Position numbers and translations under genes: made by a program. A stretch of 57,840 bases of DNA from NCBI GenBank assembly GCA_938003685.1, contig CALKXT010000157.1, forward strand, positions 1-57,840, in the 5' to 3' direction. Positions 26,975 to 36,013 of this stretch are shown here, piece by piece. The notes under the pieces are model-generated. The model did not search any database and had not been told where the DNA came from. It saw nothing but the letters and a program-made list of their open reading frames with translations. The stretch is from an uncultured Sulfitobacter sp. (GTDB taxonomy: Bacteria > Pseudomonadota > Alphaproteobacteria > Rhodobacterales > Rhodobacteraceae). Within the stretch, counting starts at the first letter, position 1, and each line of letters starts with the position of its first letter.

Positions 26975-27144
26975 CTTTTGTCTTGGTCTTCTGGATCATC
27001 TGCCGCATCATCATCTAGCAATATTCGCCACGCAGCCCCATCCATATCGTCATATTGATCGGCGCGCAGGCTCCATAAAAATGCAACCAAACCCAGCCCA
27101 CCAAGGATCAGGGATACTGGGATCAGGATCGCAAGAATGTTCAT
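26971..27144 (-). CDS. ccoS: cbb3 oxidase assembly protein CcoS
   Basis: A 57-residue protein: MNILAILIPVSLILGGLGLV opens a single membrane helix, then FLWSLRADQYDDMDGAAW, the CcoS signature, and an acidic tail (DDDAADDPEDQDKS). CcoS is needed to load cofactors into the cbb3 oxidase. The ATG overlaps the ccoI stop by 4 bp (ATGA), making it the last gene of ccoGHIS. Its stop overlaps the end of the convergent hydroxyacid oxidase gene. Confidence 0.9.
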   Translation of the reverse strand: MNILAILIPVSLILGGLGLVAFLWSLRADQYDDMDGAAWRILLDDDAADDPEDQDKS

Positions 27145-29330
27145 GTGCGGCCCCCCAATGTCAGGCGCATCGCGTTCAGCAACACAGTGATCGATGAGGT
27201 CGACATGAAAATCGCCGCCAGTAAGGGTGTCACAAAACCCGCCATGGCAAAGGGAATGACCAAAGCATTATAGCCCGCCGCAATGGCGAAATTCTCAATG
27301 ATGCGGGATTTTGCTTTTTTGGCTGTGCTGATCAATTCAGGCAGGGCAGACATGCTGTGCCCCAACATCACCACATCAGACGCAGCGCGCGCCGCATCAA
27401 CGGCAGAGGCGGGTGAAAGTGACGCATGCGCTGACGCCAATGCACCTGTATCGTTTAATCCATCCCCCACCATCAACACAAAATGTCCCTGAGCTGCCAA
27501 AGCATCTAGATAGGCGACTTTGTCCTCTGGGCGTTGATCCGCGTGCCACTCGGTAATGTTCAGGGATTGCGCAAGCGATCGCGTGGCGGCGTGGTTGTCA
27601 CCCGAAATTAGGTGGATATTTTGACCGCTCGCGCGCAATGCATCAACGGCTTCTGCCGCCCCATCCCTTAGGCGCGCGACAAGTGGTAAGAAAACTGGGG
27701 CACCATCAGCAATACGCAACCATGCGCCATGCTGATCATTGGGCAATACGTCGACAAACGCGGCAGATCCTAATTTTACGGGCTGATTTTGCCAGGAACC
27801 ACTGATCCCGCTGGCGGCTTGTTCTGAGATATCTGTGATGGGGGCGGCACATGCGCCCTCTAGGCCCAATGCAATCGCCCGCGATACGGGATGGCTTGAA
27901 CTTTGTGACAATGCCAAAGCAACGGCACATTGATTTTCCGTTAAACCAGCCGTGATACCAACTTCTAACTTTCCCTCGGTCAAAGTCCCAGTCTTGTCAA
28001 AAACCACTGTATCTGTCTTGGCAATGCGTTCCAACGCGGTGCCATCTTTGACCAACAACCCACGGCGAAACAAGCGACCAGCGGCGGCAGTTGATACGGC
28101 AGGAACAGCCAGCCCAAGCGCGCAGGGGCAGGTGATGATCAGCACAGCGATGGCAATATTGAGCGCCAATCGCGCATCCCCAGAAAAGACAAACCACCCG
28201 ACAAAAGCAGTAAATGCCAGTAAATGCACAGCCGGCGCATAGATCGCTGCGGCGCGGTCTGCCAATGCGGTGTAAGTGTTGCGCGCAGATTCTGCGGCAT
28301 CAATCATCGTGACCATACGGCGCAGTGTGGTATCATCACCCACAGCCGTGGCACGCAGGGTCAGAGGCCCGGTTAGGTTGACCTCACCTGCGCTGAGTTG
28401 TGTACCAATGCGTGCTGCGATGGGCAGGCTTTCGCCTGTTAACATGGCGCGATCAATGTCGCTTGACCCGTCCAACACAATGCCATCCACCGGAACACGT
28501 CCGCCGGGTAAGACAACAATGTGATCCCCTATTGCGGCTTGCGACAGGTTGATCACTTCGCGTCCATCTGCGGTGAGCCGCGTGACGCGGGGCACCTCAA
28601 GGGCGGCCAATTCACTGGCAGCGGATCGGGCCGAACTCCGACAGCGGTGATCCAGATAGCGCCCCACCAACAGGAAAAACGTCAGTGACAGGGCCGCGTC
28701 AAAATAGGCATCCGCACCGCCAGCGGCTGTCTCATACAGCGACATCGCAGTGGCAAGGATCAGCGCTAGTGAAATTGGCACATCCATATTTAGTCGCGCC
28801 ACCCGTACCGCCTGCCATCCATTGCGAAAGAATGGCTGTGCTGCATAAGCAATTGCGGGCAGGGTGATTGCAGCGGATAACCAATGAAACAAGGTGCGCG
28901 TGGCGTCGCCAGCCCCAGACCATATAGCGACCGACATCAGCATGACATTCATCATCGCAAAACCAGCGATGGCAATACGCAACAACAAGGCGCGCCCATG
29001 GGTATCCGAAGATGCGCCAAGCGCGCTGGTATCCAGCAGATTGGCCTGAATACCGAGGTCACTAAGATGATCAATCAAGGTTTCTGGCATGGTGCCGGGT
29101 GTCACGTTCACAGTGGCGCGTTTGCGATTCAGATTCACCCGCGCGCGATGCACATCGGCACGTGACAGCAATCCACGCTCAACAGTCGCAATACATCCAG
29201 CACAGTGAATGGCAGGCAACGACAGATGGATTGTTTCACCAATAGCATCCCCTTGCGCACCTGCGCGCAATTGTGGTGCAGCAAGACAGCCGGGGCAGGC
29301 AACAATGGAAGGGTGTTCTGTAACGCTCAT
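27141..29330 (-). CDS. ccoI: Copper-translocating P-type ATPase CcoI (FixI)
   Basis: 729 residues. An N-terminal metal-binding domain has AIHCAGCIATVERG near residues 36-49 plus an earlier CPGC pair at 13-16. Eight membrane helices carry the ion path motif TCPCAL, and the soluble part has the phosphorylation site DKTGTLTEG, HPVS and GDGLNDTGALASA. It exports copper to the periplasm for insertion into CcoN. It overlaps ccoH upstream and ccoS downstream by 4 bp each, so the subunits are co-translated. Confidence 0.94.
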   Translation of the reverse strand: MSVTEHPSIVACPGCLAAPQLRAGAQGDAIGETIHLSLPAIHCAGCIATVERGLLSRADVHRARVNLNRKRATVNVTPGTMPETLIDHLSDLGIQANLLDTSALGASSDTHGRALLLRIAIAGFAMMNVMLMSVAIWSGAGDATRTLFHWLSAAITLPAIAYAAQPFFRNGWQAVRVARLNMDVPISLALILATAMSLYETAAGGADAYFDAALSLTFFLLVGRYLDHRCRSSARSAASELAALEVPRVTRLTADGREVINLSQAAIGDHIVVLPGGRVPVDGIVLDGSSDIDRAMLTGESLPIAARIGTQLSAGEVNLTGPLTLRATAVGDDTTLRRMVTMIDAAESARNTYTALADRAAAIYAPAVHLLAFTAFVGWFVFSGDARLALNIAIAVLIITCPCALGLAVPAVSTAAAGRLFRRGLLVKDGTALERIAKTDTVVFDKTGTLTEGKLEVGITAGLTENQCAVALALSQSSSHPVSRAIALGLEGACAAPITDISEQAASGISGSWQNQPVKLGSAAFVDVLPNDQHGAWLRIADGAPVFLPLVARLRDGAAEAVDALRASGQNIHLISGDNHAATRSLAQSLNITEWHADQRPEDKVAYLDALAAQGHFVLMVGDGLNDTGALASAHASLSPASAVDAARAASDVVMLGHSMSALPELISTAKKAKSRIIENFAIAAGYNALVIPFAMAGFVTPLLAAIFMSTSSITVLLNAMRLTLGGRT

Positions 29331-29788
29331 GAGGAGGCTTTTATCCGCATCGGGATACGCCGACGGAACGCCGTACCATCATCTGCTGTGATATTCAGCC
29401 ACAATGTCCAATACCCCGGTGCCACATCAACAGGTGCCATGAGTGCGGTGCCATTCCATGAAAATGCAGGCGTCATATCATCGGCCACATGGGTTGCGCG
29501 GCCCAATGTGGCGCTGACCTGTGGAGGAAACACAGGGGTGCCAGATTGGTCAGCGATCGTTAAACGCAACAGACCATCTGTGACAGTTGCTTGTACGTCC
29601 CACCCCAATGCATCTTGGGCGGCCCGGTCTGTGTCAAAGTGTTGGCTTGCGATATAGGAATTCTTGGTCACCAAACCCGGAAACGTCGCAACCGCTTGAA
29701 ACGCTAGGGTTAAGTTGACGCCAATGATGACTGCAAAGGCACCAACGAACATCGCAAATACGTGCCATCCAGTAAGAGGTCGTGTCAT
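29327..29788 (-). CDS. ccoH: cbb3 oxidase maturation protein CcoH (FixH)
   Basis: 153 residues with one N-terminal membrane helix (GWHVFAMFVGAFAVIIGVNL) and a periplasmic FixH domain (SYIASQHFDTDRAAQ, GYWTLWLNI). It stabilises early intermediates of the cbb3 oxidase. It overlaps ccoG and ccoI by 4 bp. Confidence 0.9.
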   Translation of the reverse strand: MTRPLTGWHVFAMFVGAFAVIIGVNLTLAFQAVATFPGLVTKNSYIASQHFDTDRAAQDALGWDVQATVTDGLLRLTIADQSGTPVFPPQVSATLGRATHVADDMTPAFSWNGTALMAPVDVAPGYWTLWLNITADDGTAFRRRIPMRIKASS

Positions 29789-31281
29789 TGGGTGCCCTTT
29801 CCATTAAAGAGTGTTGCAACGCTGGCGCGGATATCTGCCTCTGTGTCTTCGACCCAAATCCGCAGATCAGTACGATCCTCCAGCGCGGCAGGGTCATTGC
29901 GTGCGGCTGTGACATAGACCCGCTGCAAAAATGTGGTATCTGCTGGGACGGTGACCTGTAGGCCCTCTTCGCCCTGCAACCCCATGTCAAAGGTCGCATC
30001 TGAGGTGACAGACAATGTGAACACACGATCTTCACCTGATTTATTGCGCAACCGGACGTCATAAATGTTGCGGATTGATCCATCGCTTTGCATCACGAAG
30101 GTCGGGTTACGCACCGGTGACACCGTCAATTCGATGTCCGAGCGGATAAACAGCGCAAACAATAAGCCAAACCCAACGGCAGACCACAAAATTGTATACA
30201 GAATGGTGCGCGGTTTCAGAACATGCTGCCAAATCGCGCGCGGTTTCCATGCATCCTTGGCGACGGGAGACAAATCTGGTGGTGGTACGTCTTCAAGCGC
30301 GAGATAATCGATCAAGCCGCGTGGCTTGCCAATCTTATCCATCACGTCATCACAGGCGTCGATACACAGCGCGCAAGTGATGCATTCCATCTGCTGCCCG
30401 TCGCGAATGTCGATGCCCATCGGGCAGACGTTGACGCAGGCCATACAGTCGATACAGTCACCTTGTGGGGCAATATCAGGTACAGAGTCTTCTGAATACG
30501 CAGTTGCTGTTCGACTGGCCGCCGCAGCACGCGCGCCCTTGCGGTGCTTGCCACGCGGTTCACCACGCCAATCGCGATAGCCAACAGTTAACGTGCCTTC
30601 ATCCATCATCGCGGCCTGAATACGCGGCCATGGGCACATATAAATGCAGACCTGCTCACGCATGAACCCACCAAAAAGAAAGGTTGTTGCGGTTAGGATT
30701 GCGATGGAAATATAGGCCACAGCAGGTGCATCAAGTGTTACCAAATTACGCGCCAAGGCGGGGGCATCGGTGAAATAGAATACCCACGCGCCACCCGTAG
30801 CGATAGAGATCAACAGCCAGATCAGCCATTTGGTGAGGTTAAGTCGCCATTTGCGCAGGTCCCATTTTGAGCGATGCAGACGCAAACGCGCGTTACGATC
30901 GCCTTCAATCCAGCGTTCGACCAAAATGAATAAATCGGTCCAAACGGTCTGCGGGCAGGCATAGCCACACCACACCCGACCCAAGGCAGAGGTGAACAGG
31001 AACAACCCCAACCCCGCCATGATCAACAACCCAGCAACAAAATAGAATTCGTGCGGCCAGATTTCGATCCAAAAGAAAAAGAAACGACGGCTGGCAAGAT
31101 CGGCCAAGACCGCCTGATCCGGCAGGTTCGGCCCACGATCCCAGCGCAGCCACGGCAGCAGATAATAGATGCCCAGCGTGACCCCCATAATCCACCATTT
31201 CAAAGAGCGGAAAAAGCCGGTGACACGACGTGGAAAGATAGGTTCGCGCGGAGCGTAAAGCGGAGGAGGGGCATCAGCCAT
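29785..31281 (-). CDS. ccoG: Membrane iron-sulfur protein CcoG (FixG/RdxA)
   Basis: 498 residues with five or six membrane helices. CGYACPQTVWTDLF and CIYMCPWPRIQAAM are membrane-side cysteine motifs, and CIDCMACVNVCPMGID with CITCALCIDACD near residues 265-310 bind two [4Fe-4S] clusters. A periplasmic-type immunoglobulin-like domain forms the C-terminus. The family is thought to reduce copper for delivery to the cbb3 oxidase. It is the first gene of ccoGHIS, with an FnrL box 67 bp upstream. Confidence 0.93.
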   Translation of the reverse strand: MADAPPPLYAPREPIFPRRVTGFFRSLKWWIMGVTLGIYYLLPWLRWDRGPNLPDQAVLADLASRRFFFFWIEIWPHEFYFVAGLLIMAGLGLFLFTSALGRVWCGYACPQTVWTDLFILVERWIEGDRNARLRLHRSKWDLRKWRLNLTKWLIWLLISIATGGAWVFYFTDAPALARNLVTLDAPAVAYISIAILTATTFLFGGFMREQVCIYMCPWPRIQAAMMDEGTLTVGYRDWRGEPRGKHRKGARAAAASRTATAYSEDSVPDIAPQGDCIDCMACVNVCPMGIDIRDGQQMECITCALCIDACDDVMDKIGKPRGLIDYLALEDVPPPDLSPVAKDAWKPRAIWQHVLKPRTILYTILWSAVGFGLLFALFIRSDIELTVSPVRNPTFVMQSDGSIRNIYDVRLRNKSGEDRVFTLSVTSDATFDMGLQGEEGLQVTVPADTTFLQRVYVTAARNDPAALEDRTDLRIWVEDTEADIRASVATLFNGKGTQ

Positions 31282-31347
31282 GGGAATCGGTCCAATGAGT
31301 TGGGTCTGTTCGCAGCTATGTTATGGGGGATGTGTGAAAGGGGTGCT

Positions 31348-31361
31348 TTGATCTGGGTCAA
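31348..31361. promoter_or_regulatory. FnrL box upstream of ccoG
   Basis: TTGAT-CTGG-GTCAA is one base from the ideal FNR inverted repeat TTGAT-N4-ATCAA and identical in its arms to the site before ccoN. It lies 67 bp upstream of the ccoG start, a normal activating position. FnrL itself is encoded in this window. Confidence 0.85.
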
Positions 31362-31439
31362 GTTTTTGGAGGGTTACCAAGGTTATAAGCGTATTTGGCA
31401 CGGTGAAATGACTGTCGCCCCAAAGTGTTATGTTGTCAC

Positions 31440-31474
31440 GGATAGGCAAAGTTATGTCGAGGCTTTGCCTATCC
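31440..31474 (-). terminator. Stem-loop downstream of the RTX gene
   Basis: GGATAGGCAAAG and CTTTGCCTATCC form a perfect 12-bp stem around an 11-base loop, 19 bp beyond the RTX gene stop. There is no good T run on the minus strand, so it may act with Rho or only protect the messenger. It also separates RTX transcription from the ccoG promoter. Confidence 0.55.
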
Positions 31475-31493
31475 ATCTCCGTAATGCGTATTT

Positions 31494-32642
31494 TTATAAG
31501 AAAACAAAATCTCCAGCATCGATATCTGCAAGATCAGTGTTGTAGATGAATACAACATTCTGCGCGTCCACTTGCAGACGTACGTGACTGCCGGATTGAG
31601 TCATACCAGCACTGACATCGGCAAAATTGTTGAACGCTGAATTGTCGCTAAAGTCCAAGACATCAAAGCCATTTTCAAAGTCTAGAATGCGATCGCTGCC
31701 AATACCGTCAGCAAAAACAAAGACATCAGCGCCGTGATTGCCCCATAAATAGTCCGTGTTTGAATCGTCGCCGCCGCCAATGACGTCGTCCCCATCACCA
31801 CCGCGTAAACGGTCCTCTCCATTGCCACCATCAATGATATCGCCATCCGCATCGCCGTAAATGTTGTCGTTGCCTAGCCCGCCATACAACCTATCATTTC
31901 CTACTTGGCCACGGAGGATGTCATCGTCCCATCCTCCGTCCATCATGTCATTACCAGCGCCACCTAGCAGGCTGTCATCGCCGGACAATCCATAAATATG
32001 GTCATTTCCACCTAATCCATTAATTGTATTAGAAATTTGATTGGATCCTACAATCCAGTCAGCATTTTGTGTGCCATCTACATCAGAAATTCGAATGATT
32101 GTGTCAAAAGGATCAGTATTATTATTCGCTTGAATAAAGCTTCTTGAATTTGCTTGCCATTGATGGATGTCGGCGGTCGTGAATGAAACAAAGCTAGAAA
32201 CATAACCATCTAACGAAACAACGACACCTTGACCCATTGTGGCAGCTGTTGCGATTTCAAAGTCAATTTTATCAATACCTCCCCCGCCCGTAAAAGTATC
32301 TTGGCCGCCAACCTTGAAAAAGATATTATCGCCTGCATTACCCGTGACGTGATCATTATAGTTGCTGCCAATTATTGCTTCAATGCTAATCAGTGTATCG
32401 CCATCGGCAGTAGATCCTGCACCTGTTCCGGTCGCATTGCTTGACGTACCAGCATCGTATTTGATGACAATACCCGCGCTGCTGTCACGGTAATCTGCGC
32501 GGTCCAACCCTGCGCCACCGTCCAATACATCCGCCCCTAATCCACCTCGCAGAATGTCTTGCCCAAGTCCCGCGTAAATCGTGTCATCTCCACTTGTACC
32601 TACAAGGTAGTCATTGTTCGTGGTGCCATAAATAGTCGTCAT
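31494..32642 (-). CDS. RTX calcium-binding repeat protein, probably type I secreted
   Basis: 382 residues starting at ATG 32642, eight bases after GGAGA. Nonapeptide repeats of the GGxGxDxLx type occur in two blocks: GGLGADVLDGGAGLDRADY near 30-50 and a run from about 205 to 310 (GGAGNDMMDGG, GGLGNDNIYG, GGNGEDRLRGGDGDDVIGGG). Each pair folds into a Ca2+ beta-roll after export. There is no N-terminal signal peptide; the C-terminus (FVFADGIGSDRILDFENGFD and the ending DIDAGDFVFL) is a serralysin-type secretion signal. No protease or lipase motif is visible. No TolC/HlyBD genes lie nearby. It sits alone between ccoG and a divergent AraC gene. Confidence 0.85.
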   Translation of the reverse strand: MTTIYGTTNNDYLVGTSGDDTIYAGLGQDILRGGLGADVLDGGAGLDRADYRDSSAGIVIKYDAGTSSNATGTGAGSTADGDTLISIEAIIGSNYNDHVTGNAGDNIFFKVGGQDTFTGGGGIDKIDFEIATAATMGQGVVVSLDGYVSSFVSFTTADIHQWQANSRSFIQANNNTDPFDTIIRISDVDGTQNADWIVGSNQISNTINGLGGNDHIYGLSGDDSLLGGAGNDMMDGGWDDDILRGQVGNDRLYGGLGNDNIYGDADGDIIDGGNGEDRLRGGDGDDVIGGGDDSNTDYLWGNHGADVFVFADGIGSDRILDFENGFDVLDFSDNSAFNNFADVSAGMTQSGSHVRLQVDAQNVVFIYNTDLADIDAGDFVFL

Positions 32643-32669
32643 AATAATCTCCAAAGTAAAATTAATTTC

Positions 32670-32698
32670 CATTCGGTCGGCTCAATCATGACCGAATG
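32670..32698. promoter_or_regulatory. Inverted repeat in the RTX gene leader
   Basis: CATTCGGTC and GACCGAATG form perfect 9-bp arms with an 11-bp spacer, 28 bp upstream of the RTX start. Centre-to-centre spacing of 20 bp (two helical turns) would suit a dimeric regulator; it could also be an RNA stem. The regulator is unknown; the divergent AraC protein is a candidate. Confidence 0.45.
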
Positions 32699-32895
32699 AT
32701 GCTTATTAAAATACAATCTTGAGTTGTTTTTGTACATGGTGATTGTTAGTATTTCTTGGTTCGCTTAGACTGCAAAGTCATCGGTTATCCTCATCATGCG
32801 ATTGAAAATCGTTGTTTTTAAGTTGGCCATTTCATCATGTGACACTAAACAATTGCTCACAGTGCAAAATTCATAATCAGAAAACATACACCCCC

Positions 32896-33636
32896 ATGTA
32901 CAGCCCAAAAGGAAACGGCAAAGACAAGGCGGTCCCTTCGGTCACGTTTGTTGAAGCAGAACCGCCAAGCCATTTGCGCGGCATTGTGCATCGTTACTTG
33001 GAACTCAACACCAACGGTGCGTTGGCAGAGGACTATCGATTTCACGCCCTGCCGGATGCCTGCACCTATGTTGTGTTTGATCAGTTGGATCCAAACATCG
33101 CGGGCGTGTCCCGACTGCGTGCCGAGTCTCAAGAATTTAACTTGGGTAAAACATTTCACTACGTAAATATTCGATTTTTACCGGGTGTCTGGCAGGGTGA
33201 TCTGGATCAGGTGGCCTATGGGATGGTGAATACGCCGTATGGCGGTGAGTTGCCCTTGGTTGATCTCAATCACGAATTTGCGGGGCACAGCTTTGCGGAT
33301 CAGCAGGGGGTGTTGTCAAAATTGGTCGAAGGATTGGTTGAGCGTAAACTGGTCGCACCGAATCCAATCACTGAGAAAATATTTCAAAACCTTGATGATA
33401 TTCAAACGGTTGCGGACATGGCTGAGGTTTCTGATATTTCAGCGCGTCAGTTGCAACGCACCCTCAAACGTACGACTGGATTTGCACCACATGACTTCCT
33501 CAAGGTTATACGCCTACAGCAAGCATTGAACGGTGATGACACGTGGAACTATGCGGATCAGTCGCATTTCATCCATTCGTTCCGCAAAGCGACGGGATAC
33601 ACACCGGGAAAATACTCTAAAAAATTTGATGTCTGA
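32896..33636 (+). CDS. AraC family transcriptional regulator
   Basis: 246 residues from ATG 32896; an upstream TTG at 32812 is in frame but its 28 extra residues look non-coding, and neither has a good ribosome site. The N-terminal 150 residues (PPSHLRGIVHRYLELN, HALPDACTYVVFD, VNIRFLPGVWQG) are the sensing domain typical of DUF6597-type AraC proteins. The C-terminal helix-turn-helix pair is SDISARQLQRTLKRTTGF and DQSHFIHSFRKATGYTPGKY. The effector is unknown. It is divergent from the RTX gene and 70 bp ahead of a VOC protein gene on the same strand, so either could be its target. Confidence 0.8.
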   Translation: MYSPKGNGKDKAVPSVTFVEAEPPSHLRGIVHRYLELNTNGALAEDYRFHALPDACTYVVFDQLDPNIAGVSRLRAESQEFNLGKTFHYVNIRFLPGVWQGDLDQVAYGMVNTPYGGELPLVDLNHEFAGHSFADQQGVLSKLVEGLVERKLVAPNPITEKIFQNLDDIQTVADMAEVSDISARQLQRTLKRTTGFAPHDFLKVIRLQQALNGDDTWNYADQSHFIHSFRKATGYTPGKYSKKFDV

Positions 33637-33706
33637 AATCTACAATACGGGTGTATTTACACGCGTTAGATAAGTCTCATCACGTATTCAAAATGGAGTT
33701 GAGACA

Positions 33707-34087
33707 ATGACAAAGATGAACGCAGTCGCATGGTTTGACATCTACGTAGACGATCTGGCGCGGGCGGTTTCGTTTTATGAAACTGTGCTGGCGGTTGAGT
33801 TGGAAGACATGGATGATCCAACCGGTGAAACCCAGATGAAGAGCTTTCCAGCGGATATGGGCGCATACGGTGCTGCCGGTGCGTTGACCAAATCTGCACA
33901 TGGCAAGCCGGGTATGGGCGGCACAGTGATCTATTTCGCCGCTGAGGATTGTGCGGTTGAAGAGGCCCGCGTTGTTGCGGCAGGCGGTCAAGTTTTACGC
34001 CCCAAGTTCTCAATCGGTGATTTTGGCTGGGTCAGCCTGTGTCAGGACACTGAGGGCAACATGTTTGGTATGAACTCAATGAAATAG
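33707..34087 (+). CDS. VOC family (glyoxalase/bleomycin-resistance fold) protein
   Basis: 126 residues, a single vicinal-oxygen-chelate fold. The N-terminal half has WFDIYVDDLARAVSFYETVL, and the C-terminal half GGTVIYFAAEDCAVEEARVVAAGG and DTEGNMFGMNS. This type (similar to E. coli YdcJ-neighbour or PhnB-like small VOC proteins) has no fixed substrate. GGAG-like bases (GGAGTTGAG) precede the start. It may be co-transcribed with the AraC gene. Confidence 0.8.
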   Translation: MTKMNAVAWFDIYVDDLARAVSFYETVLAVELEDMDDPTGETQMKSFPADMGAYGAAGALTKSAHGKPGMGGTVIYFAAEDCAVEEARVVAAGGQVLRPKFSIGDFGWVSLCQDTEGNMFGMNSMK

Positions 34088-34147
34088 AGCTTTTTACGAG
34101 TGCACTTTGTAACGAGTAGCGTGGGTCACTAAAATGAACTCACGTGC

Positions 34148-34168
34148 GGGCAGCCCATGTGGCTGTCC
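34148..34168 (+). terminator. Stem-loop after the VOC gene
   Basis: GGGCAGCC-CATGT-GGCTGTCC makes an 8-bp stem with one G-T pair, 60 bp after the VOC gene stop and 86 bp before panC. It lacks a T run and is at best a weak terminator. Confidence 0.35.
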
Positions 34169-34254
34169 GTGTTGCGTTGTGTGGACCTTAGGCAAACCTA
34201 TCGCGCCCTGGTTTCTTTGCTTGAGGCCGGGAATAACGCCAGATATTGAGATGT

Positions 34255-35100
34255 ATGGATATATGTAACTCAGTCGCTGAAATACGCAAAACCGTCGCCC
34301 GTTACCGCGCTGCGGGTGAAACAGTCGGCCTTGTCACCACCATGGGCGCGCTGCACGCCGGGCATCTGGCGTTGATGAAAGCTGCGCGGCAAAACCATGA
34401 CCGTGTTGTTGCCACGATTTTTGTAAACCCCACGCAATTTGGTGAAGTGGCTGATCTGGCTCATTATCCGTCCGATGATGCGCGCGACATCAGCTTGTTA
34501 AAGGGCGAACAGGTCGATGCGCTGTTCTTGCCTGAGGTCGACACAATCTATCCGCCGGGTGATGAAACCATCGTTGAAACAACAGAATTGGCCAATGCCC
34601 TGCATGGCAAAGTGCGCCCCGGTCATTTCAGAGGTGTGGCAACAGTTGTTGCGCGGTTGTTCAATATTGCCTTGCCGGATGCCGCTTACTTTGGCGAAAA
34701 AGATTATCAGCAACTACAGGTCATTCGCCGCATGGCGCACGATTTGCACTTTCCGCTAGAGGTGCACGGCGTGCCAACGGTGCGCGAAGCGGATGGATTG
34801 GCGATGTCGTCGCGCAACGTCCGCCTTGGGCCACAGGATCGTCGCGCTGCTGTGATTCTAAACCAAGCACTGGATGAGGCCGAGCAGCTTGCCAAAACCG
34901 GCATCAGCGTTGAGGATCTTGGCACCGCCCTGCGCACCCGTATCAAAACCGAACCACGTGCGATTTTACGGGCCGTGGATATTGTTGAGGCACAAACCCT
35001 ATCCCCGGCACGTGGCCCGATTGAGCGCACACTTGCTATCATGCTGTCCGCAGAATTCGGCAGCGTCCTTTTGATTGATCAACGCGAGGTATCGCCGTGA
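34255..35100 (+). CDS. panC: Pantothenate synthetase PanC
   Basis: 281 residues, as usual, from ATG 34255; a TTG at 34246 is in frame. It joins pantoate and beta-alanine with ATP to give pantothenate. The nucleotidyl-transferase motifs are [12 protein letters not shown] and the KMSKS-like MSSRNVRL, and FVNPTQFG and [15 protein letters not shown] bind the substrates. The stop overlaps the panB start by 4 bp. The ribosome site is weak. Confidence 0.95.
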   Translation: MDICNSVAEIRKTVARYRAAGETVGLVTTMGALHAGHLALMKAARQNHDRVVATIFVNPTQFGEVADLAHYPSDDARDISLLKGEQVDALFLPEVDTIYPPGDETIVETTELANALHGKVRPGHFRGVATVVARLFNIALPDAAYFGEKDYQQLQVIRRMAHDLHFPLEVHGVPTVREADGLAMSSRNVRLGPQDRRAAVILNQALDEAEQLAKTGISVEDLGTALRTRIKTEPRAILRAVDIVEAQTLSPARGPIERTLAIMLSAEFGSVLLIDQREVSP

Positions 35101-35912
35101 GCACTGAACCCCAAAAACCTATTCGCCGTATGACCGTGCCGAAACTGGCCGCGCGCAAAGGCGGCGAACCGATTGTATCGCTGACCTCGTATCATGCGCA
35201 CACGGCTGCGATTGTGGATAATTATGCGGATTTCATCCTTGTTGGTGACAGCCTTGGCATGGTGATGCATGGCATGGAAAGCACGGTTGGCGTGCCAATG
35301 GATTTGATGATCATGCATGGGCGCGCCGTGGTGCGGGGCACGCAGCGCGCGTTGGTGGTCGTGGACATGCCCTTTGGCAGCTATGAGGAAAGCCCGAATG
35401 TGGCCTTTCGCAATGCCGCCACGATCATGAAAGAAACCGGATGCGGCGCAGTCAAGCTTGAGGGAGGCGCGCGCATGGCTGAGACCATTCATTTCCTAGT
35501 GGAACGCGGTATTCCGGTGATGGGACATATCGGCCTGACCCCACAATCAAGCCACGTGATGGGCGGCTTTAAAACTCAAGGGCGTGATGAGGATACATGG
35601 GGCACCCATGAGGCAGATGCGGCTGCGGTGGCAGAGGCCGGGGCCTTTGCGATTGTATTGGAAGGCATGGTTGAACCGCTGGCGGCAAAGATCACCAAAC
35701 AAGTTGCAATTCCCACCATTGGCATTGGTGCAAGTGTCGAATGCGATGGGCAGATTTTGGTGCTTGAAGACATGTTGGGGCTAAACGCACGTCCCCCAAA
35801 GTTTGTGAAAGTCTACGGCGATCTGTTGAACGGTATTAACAATGCCGTGGCGAATTATGCGCAGGACGTAAAGGACCGAAAATTCCCGACAGAAGACGAA
35901 GTGTACCGTTAA
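35097..35912 (+). CDS. panB: 3-methyl-2-oxobutanoate hydroxymethyltransferase PanB
   Basis: 271 residues. It adds a hydroxymethyl group from methylene-tetrahydrofolate to ketoisovalerate, the first committed step to pantoate. [32 protein letters not shown] (Mg-binding Asp) and GHIGLTPQ are the family motifs; the catalytic Glu is in VLEGMVEP. It starts at GTG overlapping panC. The panCB pair sits between the two cco operons on the opposite strand. Confidence 0.95.
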   Translation: MSTEPQKPIRRMTVPKLAARKGGEPIVSLTSYHAHTAAIVDNYADFILVGDSLGMVMHGMESTVGVPMDLMIMHGRAVVRGTQRALVVVDMPFGSYEESPNVAFRNAATIMKETGCGAVKLEGGARMAETIHFLVERGIPVMGHIGLTPQSSHVMGGFKTQGRDEDTWGTHEADAAAVAEAGAFAIVLEGMVEPLAAKITKQVAIPTIGIGASVECDGQILVLEDMLGLNARPPKFVKVYGDLLNGINNAVANYAQDVKDRKFPTEDEVYR

Positions 35913-35930
35913 GGTATTGGCCTGAAAATG

Positions 35931-35961
35931 AAAAAGGGGCGTCCCTCCTCGGACACCCCTT
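35931..35961 (-). terminator. Terminator of ccoNOQP (possibly bidirectional with panCB)
   Basis: GGGGCGTCC-CTCCTC-GGACACCCC forms a 9-bp stem with one mismatch. On the minus strand it is followed by TTTTT, so it ends ccoNOQP 53 bp after the ccoP stop. On the plus strand it is followed by TTCCTT, weaker for panB. An outer pair CCTGAA/TTCAGG (35921-35926 and 35964-35969) could extend the structure. Confidence 0.8.
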
Positions 35962-36013
35962 CCTTCAGGCGCGGGTTAGGTGCGAACAGAACACCGCGCC
36001 GAAGTGTTCTTAC

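Noticed and set aside
31740-32000. Repetitive DNA resembling a short-repeat array
   Set aside because: The periodicity comes from coding of RTX nonapeptides; there are no identical repeats with unique spacers, so it is not CRISPR or a satellite.
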